A stretch of 64,000 nucleotides of DNA from QYOJ01 sp964616825 (GTDB taxonomy: Bacteria; Bacteroidota; Bacteroidia; Bacteroidales; FEN-979), in contig CAZTSX010000016.1 of NCBI GenBank assembly GCA_964616825.1, forward strand, positions 1 through 64,000, in the 5' to 3' direction. The notes under the pieces were generated by a model. The model searched no databases, was not told the origin of the DNA, and was given only the letters and a program-made list of their open reading frames with translations. How positions within the stretch are numbered: the stretch's first letter is position 1; each line of letters begins with the position of its first letter. The position numbers were made by a program, and so were the translations under genes. Below, in pieces: positions 51,034 through 60,957 of the stretch.

Positions 51034-54000
51034 TTAATCCACTTTTCTGATAGAGATCCAGGTGGAAATAGTATCAGTTAATTCAATGAAGTCTCTGTTT
51101 TCCTTTGGTATCTGGTCGACGACATTGAAATCACGTGCCAAAATTTCGCTGCAAATATAGGAAATATTTTTTTCAATTACTTCTGTAAATTCTTGATGTT
51201 TCTGAAGATCAACTATGATATGATCTGTAACGTCAAAATTTTTCTCTTTCCGAAGGTTCTGGATCCGGTTGATCAGCTCGCGGGCAATCCCCTCTTGTCG
51301 TAATTCCGGTGTAATGGCAACATCCAGCGCTACAGTCAGGTTCCCCATGTTAGTTACCTGCCACCCCGGAATATCTTCAGAGACGATTTCCACGTCATCC
51401 AAGTTGATGACAACCTCTTCCCCTTTAAGTTCAAAACGGAGTTCCCCTTCAGCTTCAAGCCGGGCAATACCATCCTGTTCCAGCTCGTTGATCTTCCCGG
51501 CCAGGGCTTTCATCAGCTTTCCATACCGGGGCCCCAGTTTTTTGAAATCGGGTTTGATTTTTTTCACAAGGATGCCTGTGGTATCAGTAATATATTCCAG
51601 CTCCTTCACATTGACCTCCGAAAGAATCAGGTTTTTGACCAGGTTGATCTGCTCCTGCAAATGTTTCTCCTGGATGGGGAGCAGGATCTTATTCAGTGGC
51701 TGGCGAACACGGATGTTGATCTTTTTCCTGATCGAGAGCGCCATAGAGGAAATCTTCTGTGCAAGCTCCATTCTCTCTTCCAGCGATTTGTCGATCATAG
51801 ATTCATCGGATTCAGGAAATTCTGTAAGGTGAACCGAATCCACAGAAAACCGGCCTGTCATACAGTTGAGGTCAACAAACAACCGTTCCATGAAAAATGG
51901 AGCGATCGGAGAGGCGAGTTGAGCGATCACCTCCAGGCAACGGTATAGTGTCTGGTAGGCTGAAATCTTATCTGTTGAGTATTCACCCTTCCAGAACCTT
52001 CTCCGCGATAGCCTGACGTACCAATTGCTGAGGTGCTCATCGACAAAATCAGCGATAGCCCTACCTGCTTTTGTAGGCTCATAGTCATTGTAGCAGTCGT
52101 CAACAAATTTGATCAGGGAGTTGAGTTCCGAGAGAATCCACCGGTCGATCTCCGGCCGTTCCCGATGCGGGACATCCTCTTCCTGGTAACGGAAATTATC
52201 AATATTGGCGTAGAGTGCAAAGAAAGCATATGTATTGTAGAGGGTTCCGAAGAACTTACGCTGGACTTCAGCCACGCCATTGATATCAAACTTCAGATTA
52301 TCCCATGGTTGAGAGTTGGTAATCATATACCAGCGTGTCGCATCCGGACCGTATGTAGCAATGGTTTTGAACGGATCCACAGCGTTCCCCAGCCGTTTCG
52401 ACATCTTATTCCCTTTTTTATCAAGCACGAGTCCGTTCGACACACAGGTCTTGAACGATACAGAGTCGAAAAGCAGGGATGCGATGGCATGTAATGTATA
52501 GAACCAGCCTCTTGTCTGATCAACGCCTTCAGCAATAAAGTCAGCTGGAAAATAGGTGTCAAGCGGCCGGCTCTGGTCAAACGGGTAGTGGTACTGTGCG
52601 TAGGGCATCGCTCCGGAGTCGAACCAGACATCAATAAGATCGGGTTCCCGGTACATCGGTTCGCCCCCGTTGCTCACAAGTATGATCTCATCAACCATCG
52701 GACGGTGCAGGTCAAAGGTATGGTAGTTTTCATCTGTGATGTCACCCGGGATAAATTTCTGCAGCGGGTTCTCTTTCATCAAGCCGGCTTCGACTGCTTT
52801 CTCTACCTCCCGCTGCAGTTCCTCCACCGAACCGATACAGATCTCCTGCGATCCTGATTTTGTACACCAGATCGGGAGTGGAGTACCCCAGAACCGTGAC
52901 CGGGAAAGGTTCCAGTCGACCAGGTTCTCCAGCCAGTTTCCAAACCGGCCGGTGCCGGTTGATTCAGGCTTCCAGTTGACGGTGTCGTTGAGGGCAATCA
53001 TCCGGTCCCGGCAGGCAGTAGAACGGATGAACCATGAGTCAAGCGGGTAGTAAAGTATCGGTTTGTCGGTTCGCCAGCAATGGGGATAGGAGTGTTCGTA
53101 TTTTTCTGTCTTGAAGGCTTTATTCTCCTTCTTTAACTTGATGATGATCTCGATATCGACAGGGAGATCGGCCTCCGGATTGAAATCGGGATCATACTCC
53201 GTTTTCACGAATTTACCCGCAAACTCCCCCATCTCTTGCACAAAACGCCCTTGCTTGCTAACCATCGTTAGGTAACCCAGGCTATATTGCTGCCCTACCC
53301 GGAAGTCGTCGGCACCAAAGCTGGGTGCGATATGCACAATCCCTGTACCCTCATCGGTGGTAACAAATTCCCCTAATACCACACGAAACGGATCACCCTC
53401 TTCGGGCTGTGTGTAGGGAAGCAACTGTTCAAAACGAATCCCTTCAAGCTCTTTTCCTTTAAATTCATCCACCACCTGCCAGGGGATGTGTTTCTGACCC
53501 TCCTTGTAATCGACCAGATCCATTCCGGCATCTTTTTCACTGAAATATTGATGCAGCAGATCTTTAGCCAGGATGACTGTTTGTTCAAGGAAAGTATAGG
53601 GATTATAGGTCTTTACCTTCACATATTTGATATTCTTGCCTACTGCCAGTCCGGTGTTGGATGGAAGGGTCCAGGGAGTTGTAGTCCAGGCAAGGATATA
53701 CAGATCACCAAAAGGATCGTGAAACAGAAAATCAGATTGTTCGTCGTGGACCACCCGGAACTGTGCAACGACGGTATTATCTTTTATCGTTTTATAAGCG
53801 CCCGGTTGATTCAGCTCGTGGGTGCTGAGCCCGGTTCCGGCTGCGGGCGAATATGGCTGGATGGAATATCCTTTATAGAGCAGACCTTTTTTATGGAGTT
53901 CACTCAACAGGTACCAGACTGTTTCGATGTACTTGTTTTCGAAAGTGATGTAAGGATGATCCATGTCGATCCAATAACCCATCTTCACAGTGAGTTCATC

Positions 54001-54405
54001 CCATAGATTTTTGTATTTCATCACCTCTGTTCGACACTCCCTGTTGTATTCTTCAATGGAGATACTCTTCCCGATATCTTCTTTAGTGATCCCGAGCTTT
54101 TTCTCCACCCCGATCTCAACTGGCAGTCCATGCGTATCCCACCCGGCTATCCGGTCTACGTAATATCCTTTCATGGTCCGGTAGCGGCAGAAGATATCTT
54201 TGATCGCACGGGCCATCACATGATGAATTCCCGGAATACCGTTTGCAGAAGGGGGCCCTTCATAAAAAATAAACGGCGGTTTATCTTTTGATAATTCCAG
54301 GCTTTGTTCAAACACTTCGTGCTCTTTCCAGTAGGAGAGGATCTCGTCGCCAATCCTTGTCTGGTCAAGGGTTTTGTATTCAGGATATTTCGTTTTCTTC
54401 GTCAT
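51034..54405 (-). CDS. ileS: Isoleucyl-tRNA synthetase
   Basis: The start at 54405 (MTKKTKYPEYKTLDQTRIGD) gives 1123 residues, the long form. PSANGIPGIHHVMAR is the HIGH-type ATP motif, WDTHGLPVE follows, the editing domain is in the middle and KKGNKMSKRLGN is the KMSKS motif, then an anticodon-binding domain. The open frame runs 68 codons further up but that part overlaps the -7 box and has no synthetase sequence. It heads ileS-dksA-lspA-M23. Confidence 0.98.
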   Translation of the reverse strand: MTKKTKYPEYKTLDQTRIGDEILSYWKEHEVFEQSLELSKDKPPFIFYEGPPSANGIPGIHHVMARAIKDIFCRYRTMKGYYVDRIAGWDTHGLPVEIGVEKKLGITKEDIGKSISIEEYNRECRTEVMKYKNLWDELTVKMGYWIDMDHPYITFENKYIETVWYLLSELHKKGLLYKGYSIQPYSPAAGTGLSTHELNQPGAYKTIKDNTVVAQFRVVHDEQSDFLFHDPFGDLYILAWTTTPWTLPSNTGLAVGKNIKYVKVKTYNPYTFLEQTVILAKDLLHQYFSEKDAGMDLVDYKEGQKHIPWQVVDEFKGKELEGIRFEQLLPYTQPEEGDPFRVVLGEFVTTDEGTGIVHIAPSFGADDFRVGQQYSLGYLTMVSKQGRFVQEMGEFAGKFVKTEYDPDFNPEADLPVDIEIIIKLKKENKAFKTEKYEHSYPHCWRTDKPILYYPLDSWFIRSTACRDRMIALNDTVNWKPESTGTGRFGNWLENLVDWNLSRSRFWGTPLPIWCTKSGSQEICIGSVEELQREVEKAVEAGLMKENPLQKFIPGDITDENYHTFDLHRPMVDEIILVSNGGEPMYREPDLIDVWFDSGAMPYAQYHYPFDQSRPLDTYFPADFIAEGVDQTRGWFYTLHAIASLLFDSVSFKTCVSNGLVLDKKGNKMSKRLGNAVDPFKTIATYGPDATRWYMITNSQPWDNLKFDINGVAEVQRKFFGTLYNTYAFFALYANIDNFRYQEEDVPHRERPEIDRWILSELNSLIKFVDDCYNDYEPTKAGRAIADFVDEHLSNWYVRLSRRRFWKGEYSTDKISAYQTLYRCLEVIAQLASPIAPFFMERLFVDLNCMTGRFSVDSVHLTEFPESDESMIDKSLEERMELAQKISSMALSIRKKINIRVRQPLNKILLPIQEKHLQEQINLVKNLILSEVNVKELEYITDTTGILVKKIKPDFKKLGPRYGKLMKALAGKINELEQDGIARLEAEGELRFELKGEEVVINLDDVEIVSEDIPGWQVTNMGNLTVALDVAITPELRQEGIARELINRIQNLRKEKNFDVTDHIIVDLQKHQEFTEVIEKNISYICSEILARDFNVVDQIPKENRDFIELTDTISTWISIRKVD

Positions 54406-54416
54406 AAAAAGGGCTG

Positions 54417-54424
54417 CAAAGATA
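54417..54424 (-). promoter_or_regulatory. -7 box of ileS
   Basis: TATCTTTG on the minus strand lies 12 bases before the ileS ATG. It excludes the upstream start candidates. Confidence 0.65.
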
Positions 54425-54431
54425 CAACTTT

Positions 54432-55868
54432 TCAGACTACTTTCTTCTTCCAGCTTCCTCTTCTGAACAGCAACCATGCCAGTAACGTCATTAATGTTTC
54501 GGCTGCTACGATAGCAAGGAAGACCCCTGATTCCTTCATGCCGGCAGGGATTGCCAGTAACCAGGCTACGGGGATTTCGAAGAGCCAGAAGCAAAAGACA
54601 TTGATCCATGTGGGGGTCATGGTATCTCCGGCACCATTGAAAGCGTTTACCATCACCATGCCCAGCCCATAGGCAATGAATCCTGCACTGATGATTCGAA
54701 GCCCCAGTGCACCCACAGCAATGACCTCAAGGTCATCAATAAAGAGCCGGATGAATCCATCACTGAACACCATCAGCACAGCTCCAACAAGTGCCAGCAA
54801 GATCATGTTGATCCAGGCGGTTGCCCAAACCGATCGTTCGGCTCGTTTCGGTTGCTTCGCCCCCAGATTTTGTCCGACCAGGGTGGCAGCGGCATTGCTT
54901 AATCCCCAGGAAGGAAGAAGGGCGAAAATGATGATCCGGATGGCGATGGTATAGCCAGCCAGGGCGACACTGCCAAAAACCGAGATGATCCGTACCATTC
55001 CGATCCAGCTGGATGTAGCGATGATGTATTGTCCGATTCCCCCCATGGAGATTCGGATCAGTCGCCACATCACGTTCATATCCACCCGAAGATGATGAAG
55101 TTCAAGACGTACCCGCTTCCGCCCAAAGAACAGCAGGTAAAACTGATAGAGGACTGCCAGCCCTCTGCCTGTATTGGTTGCGATAGCTGCTCCTGTGATC
55201 CCGAATCCATCAAAAGGTCCGATCCCGAAGATCAGCAATGGATCCAGTACAATGTTCAACAGATTGGCAAACCACAATACCCGCATGGAGATAGCAGCAT
55301 CACCAGCGCTCCGGAAGATAGCATTGATGATGAATAAAAGCATGATCACCATGTTCCCGCCAAGCATCCAGGCGGTATATCCCCACATTTCACTGATAAT
55401 CGCCGGAGAGGCTCCCATAAGTTCAAGGATTTTCCTGGAAAGGAGCGAACCGGGAATAGCAATCATCAGGGAGACCAAAATCCCTACCAGGATTGCCTGA
55501 ACGGCAACTACTGCAGCAGCATCCGGATTCTTCTCACCGATTCGCCGGGAAACCATCGACGCAGTTGCCATGCTCAGCCCGATCGCGATGGCATAGATGA
55601 GCGTGATGATCGATTCGGTCAAGCCAACGGCAGCAATGGCTTCCGGCCCAAGCTTGGACACAAAAAATATGTCTACAACAGCAAAGATGGACTCCAGCAA
55701 CATCTCCAGGACCATGGGAACGGAGAGTAAAAAGATGGCTCTTCTCAGCTTTCCGGTCGTGAAATCCTGTTCTGTACCTGCGATCGCTTCCTTCAGGTCA
55801 CGGTAAAACTTCTTCAGATGAGTAGAGTTAATATGTTTCAATTGATAAAATTTATTACTGTTATTCAA
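54432..55868 (-). CDS. MATE-family multidrug efflux transporter
   Basis: The 478-residue protein has twelve membrane segments in two halves: AIFLLSVPMVLEMLLESIFAVVDIFFVSKLG, VAVGLTESIITL and GLSMATASMVSRRIG in the first and GGIGQYIIATSSWIGMVRI and SNAAATLVGQNLGAKQPKRAE in the second. It exports organic cations with Na+ or H+, in keeping with the Na+-NQR. The first ~35 residues are a charged cytoplasmic extension. It ends 26 bp before ileS starts. Confidence 0.94.
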   Translation of the reverse strand: MNNSNKFYQLKHINSTHLKKFYRDLKEAIAGTEQDFTTGKLRRAIFLLSVPMVLEMLLESIFAVVDIFFVSKLGPEAIAAVGLTESIITLIYAIAIGLSMATASMVSRRIGEKNPDAAAVVAVQAILVGILVSLMIAIPGSLLSRKILELMGASPAIISEMWGYTAWMLGGNMVIMLLFIINAIFRSAGDAAISMRVLWFANLLNIVLDPLLIFGIGPFDGFGITGAAIATNTGRGLAVLYQFYLLFFGRKRVRLELHHLRVDMNVMWRLIRISMGGIGQYIIATSSWIGMVRIISVFGSVALAGYTIAIRIIIFALLPSWGLSNAAATLVGQNLGAKQPKRAERSVWATAWINMILLALVGAVLMVFSDGFIRLFIDDLEVIAVGALGLRIISAGFIAYGLGMVMVNAFNGAGDTMTPTWINVFCFWLFEIPVAWLLAIPAGMKESGVFLAIVAAETLMTLLAWLLFRRGSWKKKVV

Positions 55869-56202
55869 ATCCTTTTCATGGACTTTCTTCCAGAAACGTT
55901 TGTTGATTGATGATTAAAATGAAAGGGAATCTGAAAGGAATAGCTTACCGGGCGGGGATTGTACCCACCAGTATGGTAAAGCGCGGTATGCAGAGATTGA
56001 TTACCATATGGCTATCCTTTTTACATTGAGCACACAAAAGTAAATCCTTTGGAGTTATTTACCAAAAAAAATACTCGATGCTCTTGCTTCGCTGTGCTCG
56101 CAATGACAATGATGCTAGTTGCTTGATCATCTTGTTACCTTGTCACCAGAATATTCTATCTTTAACTTTTTTACTTGAATTTTGAATCTTGAACCTGAAT
56201 CC
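55869..56202. other. Intergenic region with element copy c and heptad spacers
   Basis: No gene seen. It contains the CTCGCAATGAC element copy (56084-56114) followed by an irregular run, then a clear heptad array next to the start of the next gene (56160-56202: TTGAATT, TTGAATC, TTGAACC, TGAATCC). Confidence 0.6.
56084..56114 (+). repeat. TTGCTTCG...CTCGCAATGAC element, copy c
   Basis: TTGCTTCGCTGTGCTCGCAA followed by TGACAATGATG. The third copy, intergenic. Confidence 0.75.
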
Positions 56203-56817
56203 ATGTTCTACCTCCAGGTGATTCTCTCCTTTATACTTGCAGGCAGCTTGATTGCGTTGATGACGTTACTGGCGGAACGGTTTGGGAGTAAAATTGGCGG
56301 ACTGATCACCAACCTTCCTTCCAACATCCTGATCACATTGATCTTCATCAGTCTCGCTCAGGGTATTGGATTTGTGAAAGAAATGACACCAGCTATTCCA
56401 ATAGGAATGATGATCGATTCGATCTTCCTGGTGGCTTTTATCCTGTTGCTTCGGTATAATCTTTTTCTCAGCATTATCTGTTCTCTGGGTGTCTGGCTTG
56501 CGTTAGCTCTGTTGGCAGACCAGGTTCATGTAGTAAATCTCTGGATCAATGTAGCTGTCTATTTTGGGGTTACCATCCTCGCTTTTCCGGCGGTACTATT
56601 CTCCTCCATGGTAATCCTGGCTGTGAACCAGGGGAAGGCATTTGCCCGGGCAACAGGGAAGATCATGATCCTCTCTGCATCCAATATTGTGATCTATGCT
56701 CTCAGTGTCTATTTTACCTACCCATCACTGGGAATTGTGTGGGGAACCATCATCTCTTTCAGCATGGCATTTCTGTGGGTGGCGTTGATGCGGCCTGTGA
56801 TAGGGAAGTTTTCGTGA
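56203..56817 (+). CDS. Polytopic membrane protein of unknown function
   Basis: The 204-residue protein starts at ATG 56203 (the frame opens earlier at a TTG inside a heptad array). About six to seven membrane segments, with conserved-looking ERFGSKIGGLITNLPSNILI near the first loop. I do not recognise a named family. It is transcribed toward the TlpA-like gene 43 bp downstream. Confidence 0.8.
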   Translation: MFYLQVILSFILAGSLIALMTLLAERFGSKIGGLITNLPSNILITLIFISLAQGIGFVKEMTPAIPIGMMIDSIFLVAFILLLRYNLFLSIICSLGVWLALALLADQVHVVNLWINVAVYFGVTILAFPAVLFSSMVILAVNQGKAFARATGKIMILSASNIVIYALSVYFTYPSLGIVWGTIISFSMAFLWVALMRPVIGKFS

Positions 56818-56860
56818 TTAATGCAGATTTCTATAATTTAGCATTCTAACATCAATTATT

Positions 56861-58099
56861 ATGAAAAAACTATTCTTTCTCTCTTTCCTTGGAGTCGTGC
56901 TCCTCACCGGCTGTTTTGATTATCAGAAAAATCTTCCTCAGGGCCCCTGGCTTGGAGTGATCCGTATCGACAGTACCGTAACCGGCATGGATCTGCCTTT
57001 CAACATGATCTACGAATCCAATATGGAGATCGAAGTGGTGTATGTGATAAACGCAGATGAGACCATTTTCATTACCGAGATTGACCGGAGTGGCGATACT
57101 GTCGTCATGAAATTCCCTGTGTTTTCAAGTGAGATTGTGGCTATTTTCCTACACGATTCCCTGGTAGGCCGATACTATCCGAAAGGGCGTGAAGGAGGAA
57201 CATCCTATGCATTCTATGCTGTGCCCGGGATCTCCGACCGGTTCCCTTGGAGCACTGAAGAGGCTGGTGTTGACGTGACTGGCCGGTGGAGGTATGTTGA
57301 AAATCCCGGAACCCCTGATTCCAATATACTTGTGGGTGAATTTACACAGGATGGCAACCGGGTCACCGGAACGATCCTCAGTCCGACCGGGGACTACCGT
57401 TTTCTCGAAGGCAAGGTTTCCGGGAACAAGTTTATGCTCTCCGGCATCGATGGAGCACATTCGTTGATCCTAACAGCAGACATATCTTCTGAAGGAAACC
57501 TCGAGAACGGTAAGTTCATGGGAAGTCCGCGCTGGAAAGTTGACTGGCGTGCCGAGCGGGATGATCAAATTTCGATCCCAAAAGGAGAGCACCTGATCAG
57601 GCTGAAAGAGGATGCAATACCCTTCACCTTTGCGTTTCCCGACATCAATGGCGATACCATCTCCCTGTCAGATCCCAGGTTCAAGGATAAGGTAGTTATC
57701 GTGCAAGCTGTAGGTACCTGGTGTCCGAACTGCCTGGATGAAGCAGTTTTCTATCGCGACATCTATTCCGAGTACAAAGACCTGGGACTGGAGATCGTCG
57801 CGTTGAGTTTTGAGGATAAGACGTTTGAGTCTTCTGCGCCCAAGATGAAACGGTTCAAAGAGCAAACCGGTGCAGGCTATCCATTTCTTTATTCCGGTCC
57901 CCGCGGCCGGGCATCGATCCGTTCGGTTCTTTATCCTTTCGAAGGCATCATGGCTTATCCAACAACCATTTTCATCGACCGGAACGGTAACATCCGCAAA
58001 GTGGAAACAGGATTCTCAGGCCCGGGTACCGGGGAACATTACAACCGGTATGTGGATGATACCCGGTTGTTTGTCGAGGAGCTATTGAAGGAAAGTTAG
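56861..58099 (+). CDS. TlpA/ResA-like thioredoxin lipoprotein
   Basis: The signal has LTGC (Cys18). An N-terminal beta-rich domain (about 28-235) precedes a thioredoxin domain with AVGTWCPNCLDE (Cys288/Cys291), EIVALSFED and PTTIFIDRNGNIRKVETG. These proteins reduce or shuffle disulphides in the periplasm, often for cytochrome c maturation. A link with the haem proteins in this window is possible but not shown. Length 412 residues. Confidence 0.88.
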   Translation: MKKLFFLSFLGVVLLTGCFDYQKNLPQGPWLGVIRIDSTVTGMDLPFNMIYESNMEIEVVYVINADETIFITEIDRSGDTVVMKFPVFSSEIVAIFLHDSLVGRYYPKGREGGTSYAFYAVPGISDRFPWSTEEAGVDVTGRWRYVENPGTPDSNILVGEFTQDGNRVTGTILSPTGDYRFLEGKVSGNKFMLSGIDGAHSLILTADISSEGNLENGKFMGSPRWKVDWRAERDDQISIPKGEHLIRLKEDAIPFTFAFPDINGDTISLSDPRFKDKVVIVQAVGTWCPNCLDEAVFYRDIYSEYKDLGLEIVALSFEDKTFESSAPKMKRFKEQTGAGYPFLYSGPRGRASIRSVLYPFEGIMAYPTTIFIDRNGNIRKVETGFSGPGTGEHYNRYVDDTRLFVEELLKES

Positions 58100-58130
58100 A
58101 AGCCAGTAAGCTTACATATACAACCGGGGA

Positions 58131-58599
58131 TTATTTTTTTCCGGATTCCTTTGGGAACCGGAAACAGGTTGTGTAGTCCATTGCCCGGTATTCGATACCT
58201 TTTACCACTTGTTGATAATAGAGGGCGATCAGGTAAACCTCCCTGACCGATTCACCCGCATACTGGAGAATTTTTCCATCAGGCATCCTGAATTTGTGTT
58301 GGGATAAGTCAGTATCCGGATGCACGGCCAGATAATCCAGCATCTTCGACGCAAACATTCCGGCATGGATAAATGCTTCGAATAAGCATTTGCGAATAAA
58401 CTCTTTCAGAAAGGATTTCTCATCGGGATTCATACACACCCGGTAGGCAGATATCAATCGCTCACACGCTTTCAGGTCGGTAAGATAATAGACAAAATCG
58501 TTCGGGAAATCCTCGTAGAGGATGTTTTTGGTGTACCAGTTATACGCGGTCTCCAGCTCGTGACCTCTTTCAAAAAAGCTGCCACCGCAAAGATTGCAT
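58131..58599 (-). pseudogene. Hypothetical protein with homopolymer frameshift
   Basis: From ATG 58599 the minus strand reads MQSLRWQLF and then meets a stop because of a six-T run (58577-58572). With one T fewer it continues FERGHELETAYNWYTKNILYEDFPND through YLTDLKACERLISAYRV to the stop at 58131, about 155 residues of well-coded sequence. The 108-residue frame starting at TTG 58457 is only the second part. I do not recognise the family; it is helix-rich with Tyr/Phe-rich surfaces. A base error in the homopolymer or a real frameshift are equally possible. A consensus promoter lies upstream. Confidence 0.7.
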
Positions 58600-58641
58600 G
58601 ACGATTAGATTTTAATTGTTATACGATATGTTGATATAGTA

Positions 58642-58672
58642 CAAATATATAGCAAATTGCGAGTAATACCAA
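58642..58672 (-). promoter_or_regulatory. Promoter upstream of the 58599 start
   Basis: On the minus strand TTGG, 19 bases, then TATATTTG (58649-58642), about 43 bases before the ATG at 58599. It supports that start and the frameshift reading. Confidence 0.6.
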
Positions 58673-58721
58673 TTTTTTCTGCAATTAGTTGTTGAATTCA
58701 AATTCTAGTTTCGTACTTCGC

Positions 58722-59711
58722 TTAATACGCCCACTTCACCCAAATTGCGCCCCAGGTGAAGCCGCCGCCAAAGGCTGCCAGGATGAGGTTGTCGCCTTTT
58801 TTAAGCTGGTCTTCCCACTCCCACAGACAAAGAGGAATTGTCGCTCCTGTGGTATTTCCGTAGCGCTGAATGTTGATCATTACCTGGTCTTTACTAATGC
58901 CCATTCGACGTGCAGTGGCATCGATGATCCGTAAATTGGCCTGATGTGGAACAAGCCAGGCAACATCTTCTGACGAGAGGTTATTTTTCTTCATGATCTC
59001 TGCCGAAATATCTGCCATCCCTATCACAGCAAACTTAAAAACAGCTTTGCCCTCCTGGTAGATAAAATGATCTTTGGCATCGACAGTTTCATGGCTAGCA
59101 GGGTTTAACGATCCCCCTGCTTTCAGGTGAAGATATGGGTACCCGGAGCCATCTGTTTTGAAGATTGAGTCCATGATCCCAACATCTTCCGTGGTGGGTT
59201 CGAGAAGTAAGGCCCCTGCCGCATCACCAAACAGGATACAGTTTTCCCGGTTGGTATAATCAGTTATCGATGACATCACATCGGCGCCAACAACGATTAC
59301 TTTTTTACTGGCACCTGATTCGATATATCTGGCACCTGTGATAATTGCAAACATCAAACCGGAGCAGGCAGCGTTCATGTCGAAACTGAATGCATTATTG
59401 ATGCCCGTCTTGTGACTGATGAGGTTTGCCGATGCCGGAAACATCATATCGGGAGTTACCGTTGCACAGATAACAAGATCGATCTCATCCGGCGAAGTAT
59501 TGGTCTTTTCCAGCAATCCTTTGACTGCCTCAGCTCCCATATCTGATGTTCCCAGCCCTTCTCCTTTCAGAATACGCCGTTCTTTGATCCCGGTTCGGGT
59601 CGTGATCCATTCGTCGGAAGTATCGACCATACCCTCCAGCTCTTTGTTCGTCAGGATGTAAGGCGGGGCCCATCCATGTATGCCTGATATTTTTGCTCTG
59701 ATCTTTGTCAT
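58722..59711 (-). CDS. fabH: 3-oxoacyl-ACP synthase III (FabH)
   Basis: The 329-residue enzyme has the catalytic triad Cys in DMNAACSGLMFA (about 115), His in PHQANLRI (about 256) and Asn in YGNTTGAT (about 286). It condenses acetyl-CoA or a branched starter with malonyl-ACP to start fatty acid synthesis. It is last in the operon yceD-rpmF-plsX-fabH. Confidence 0.97.
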   Translation of the reverse strand: MTKIRAKISGIHGWAPPYILTNKELEGMVDTSDEWITTRTGIKERRILKGEGLGTSDMGAEAVKGLLEKTNTSPDEIDLVICATVTPDMMFPASANLISHKTGINNAFSFDMNAACSGLMFAIITGARYIESGASKKVIVVGADVMSSITDYTNRENCILFGDAAGALLLEPTTEDVGIMDSIFKTDGSGYPYLHLKAGGSLNPASHETVDAKDHFIYQEGKAVFKFAVIGMADISAEIMKKNNLSSEDVAWLVPHQANLRIIDATARRMGISKDQVMINIQRYGNTTGATIPLCLWEWEDQLKKGDNLILAAFGGGFTWGAIWVKWAY

Positions 59712-59744
59712 GAAGAAGAGTTAAGTTTGCTGAGAGTAAATGGG

Positions 59745-60704
59745 TTATATATTGTTAATGGCATACTTCTCAAAAGCATATTTGATCTTATGAGTAAGCC
59801 TGGCGTTGTGGATCTCTTTCGAAAGCAGAATCATTCGCCGGATTGCTTTTCCGTTTGAGATTCCGTGCCCCACAAGTACATTGGAGTTGATACCCAGTAT
59901 CGGGGATCCCCCGTAATTCTCATAATTAAACCGGTCGAGATAATCATCTTTGATACCTCGTTTGACAAAAACACGATAAAGTGCTTCTGCCTGCTTCAAC
60001 ACAATATTCCCAACGAATCCATCACAGACTATGACGTCGACTCTGTCGCGGAAAAGATCCCTGCCCTCTACGTTACCGATGAAGTTAAAATCCTTGGCAT
60101 CTCTCATTAACTGAAAAGAGGATTGAGTGATCAGGTTCCCTTTCTTCTCTTCCGTCCCGATATTTAACAACCCTACACGTGGGCTCTTCACATGCATCAC
60201 ATGTTCTGCATAAAGGGATCCAAGCAGTCCGAATTGATACATCACATCGGGTTTGCTGTCGGGATTGGTACCCACATCGATCAGGATCGTGGAGCCACCA
60301 CCCTCCTGAGGAATGTAAGCAGGTGTACTGGGCCGGATGACTCCCTGTATGGAGTTTACACTATAGATTGCTCCAACCATCATGGCTCCACTGTTACCGG
60401 CACTGCTGAAGGAGTGAATCTGCTTATGCTTGAGCATACGAAAGCCGACTGCAATACTCGAATTGGGTTTGGCAACAAGGGCTTTTGTCGGAGATTCTCC
60501 CATCTCGATCTGATCAGTGGCATCAACTACATCAAAGAGAGATGGATCCACATTCTCCTCTTTAAAGAAGCTATTGATCACGTCTTTGTCCCCGATCAAA
60601 ACGATCCGGTCATTCTTGGAGAGATCTTTCAGGGCCAACAGGGCTCCATGAAGCGTAGATTCTGGTGCGAAGTCTCCCCCGGAAACGTCTAAGCCGATCC
60701 TCAT
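59745..60704 (-). CDS. plsX: Phosphate acyltransferase PlsX
   Basis: The 319-residue protein starts MRIGLDVSGGDFAPES and has SAGNSGAMMVGA, LIDVGTNPDSKPD, LLNIGTEEKKGN and VCDGFVGNIVLK. It makes acyl-phosphate from acyl-ACP for phospholipid synthesis. The ATG lies 2 bases after rpmF, 33 bp before fabH. Confidence 0.97.
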   Translation of the reverse strand: MRIGLDVSGGDFAPESTLHGALLALKDLSKNDRIVLIGDKDVINSFFKEENVDPSLFDVVDATDQIEMGESPTKALVAKPNSSIAVGFRMLKHKQIHSFSSAGNSGAMMVGAIYSVNSIQGVIRPSTPAYIPQEGGGSTILIDVGTNPDSKPDVMYQFGLLGSLYAEHVMHVKSPRVGLLNIGTEEKKGNLITQSSFQLMRDAKDFNFIGNVEGRDLFRDRVDVIVCDGFVGNIVLKQAEALYRVFVKRGIKDDYLDRFNYENYGGSPILGINSNVLVGHGISNGKAIRRMILLSKEIHNARLTHKIKYAFEKYAINNI

Positions 60705-60706
60705 AC

Positions 60707-60892
60707 TTATTCAGCTGCTGTTTTTTCGATTGCAGGCTTTCCTCTATAATATCCACAGTCGGGGCAGACTCTATGGTAGAGGACTGTGGTACCGCAGTTA
60801 GAACAAATGGCAAATGTGGATACCTCAGCTTTATAATGTGTCCTTCTTTTATCTCGTCTGGTTGTTGAAATCTTTCGTTTCGGGTGTGGCAT
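60707..60892 (-). CDS. rpmF: Ribosomal protein bL32
   Basis: The 61-residue protein starts PHPKRKISTTRRDKRRTHYKA with zinc-finger CSNCG...CPDCGYY. It is an ordinary large-subunit protein placed between yceD and plsX, the conserved arrangement. Confidence 0.97.
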   Translation of the reverse strand: MPHPKRKISTTRRDKRRTHYKAEVSTFAICSNCGTTVLYHRVCPDCGYYRGKPAIEKTAAE

Positions 60893-60957
60893 AATTGTCA
60901 GGTTGAAAATTCAAAAATTCATTAGTATTAATTCTTTCATCTCTTACGTCCCACGAC

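Noticed and set aside
52033..52494. 153-residue plus-strand frame
   Set aside because: Antisense shadow of ileS; similar long shadows occur throughout ileS and the RND gene.
54406..54609. 68-codon N-terminal extension of ileS
   Set aside because: It runs over a TATCTTTG -7 box and the end of the MATE gene and has no synthetase sequence.
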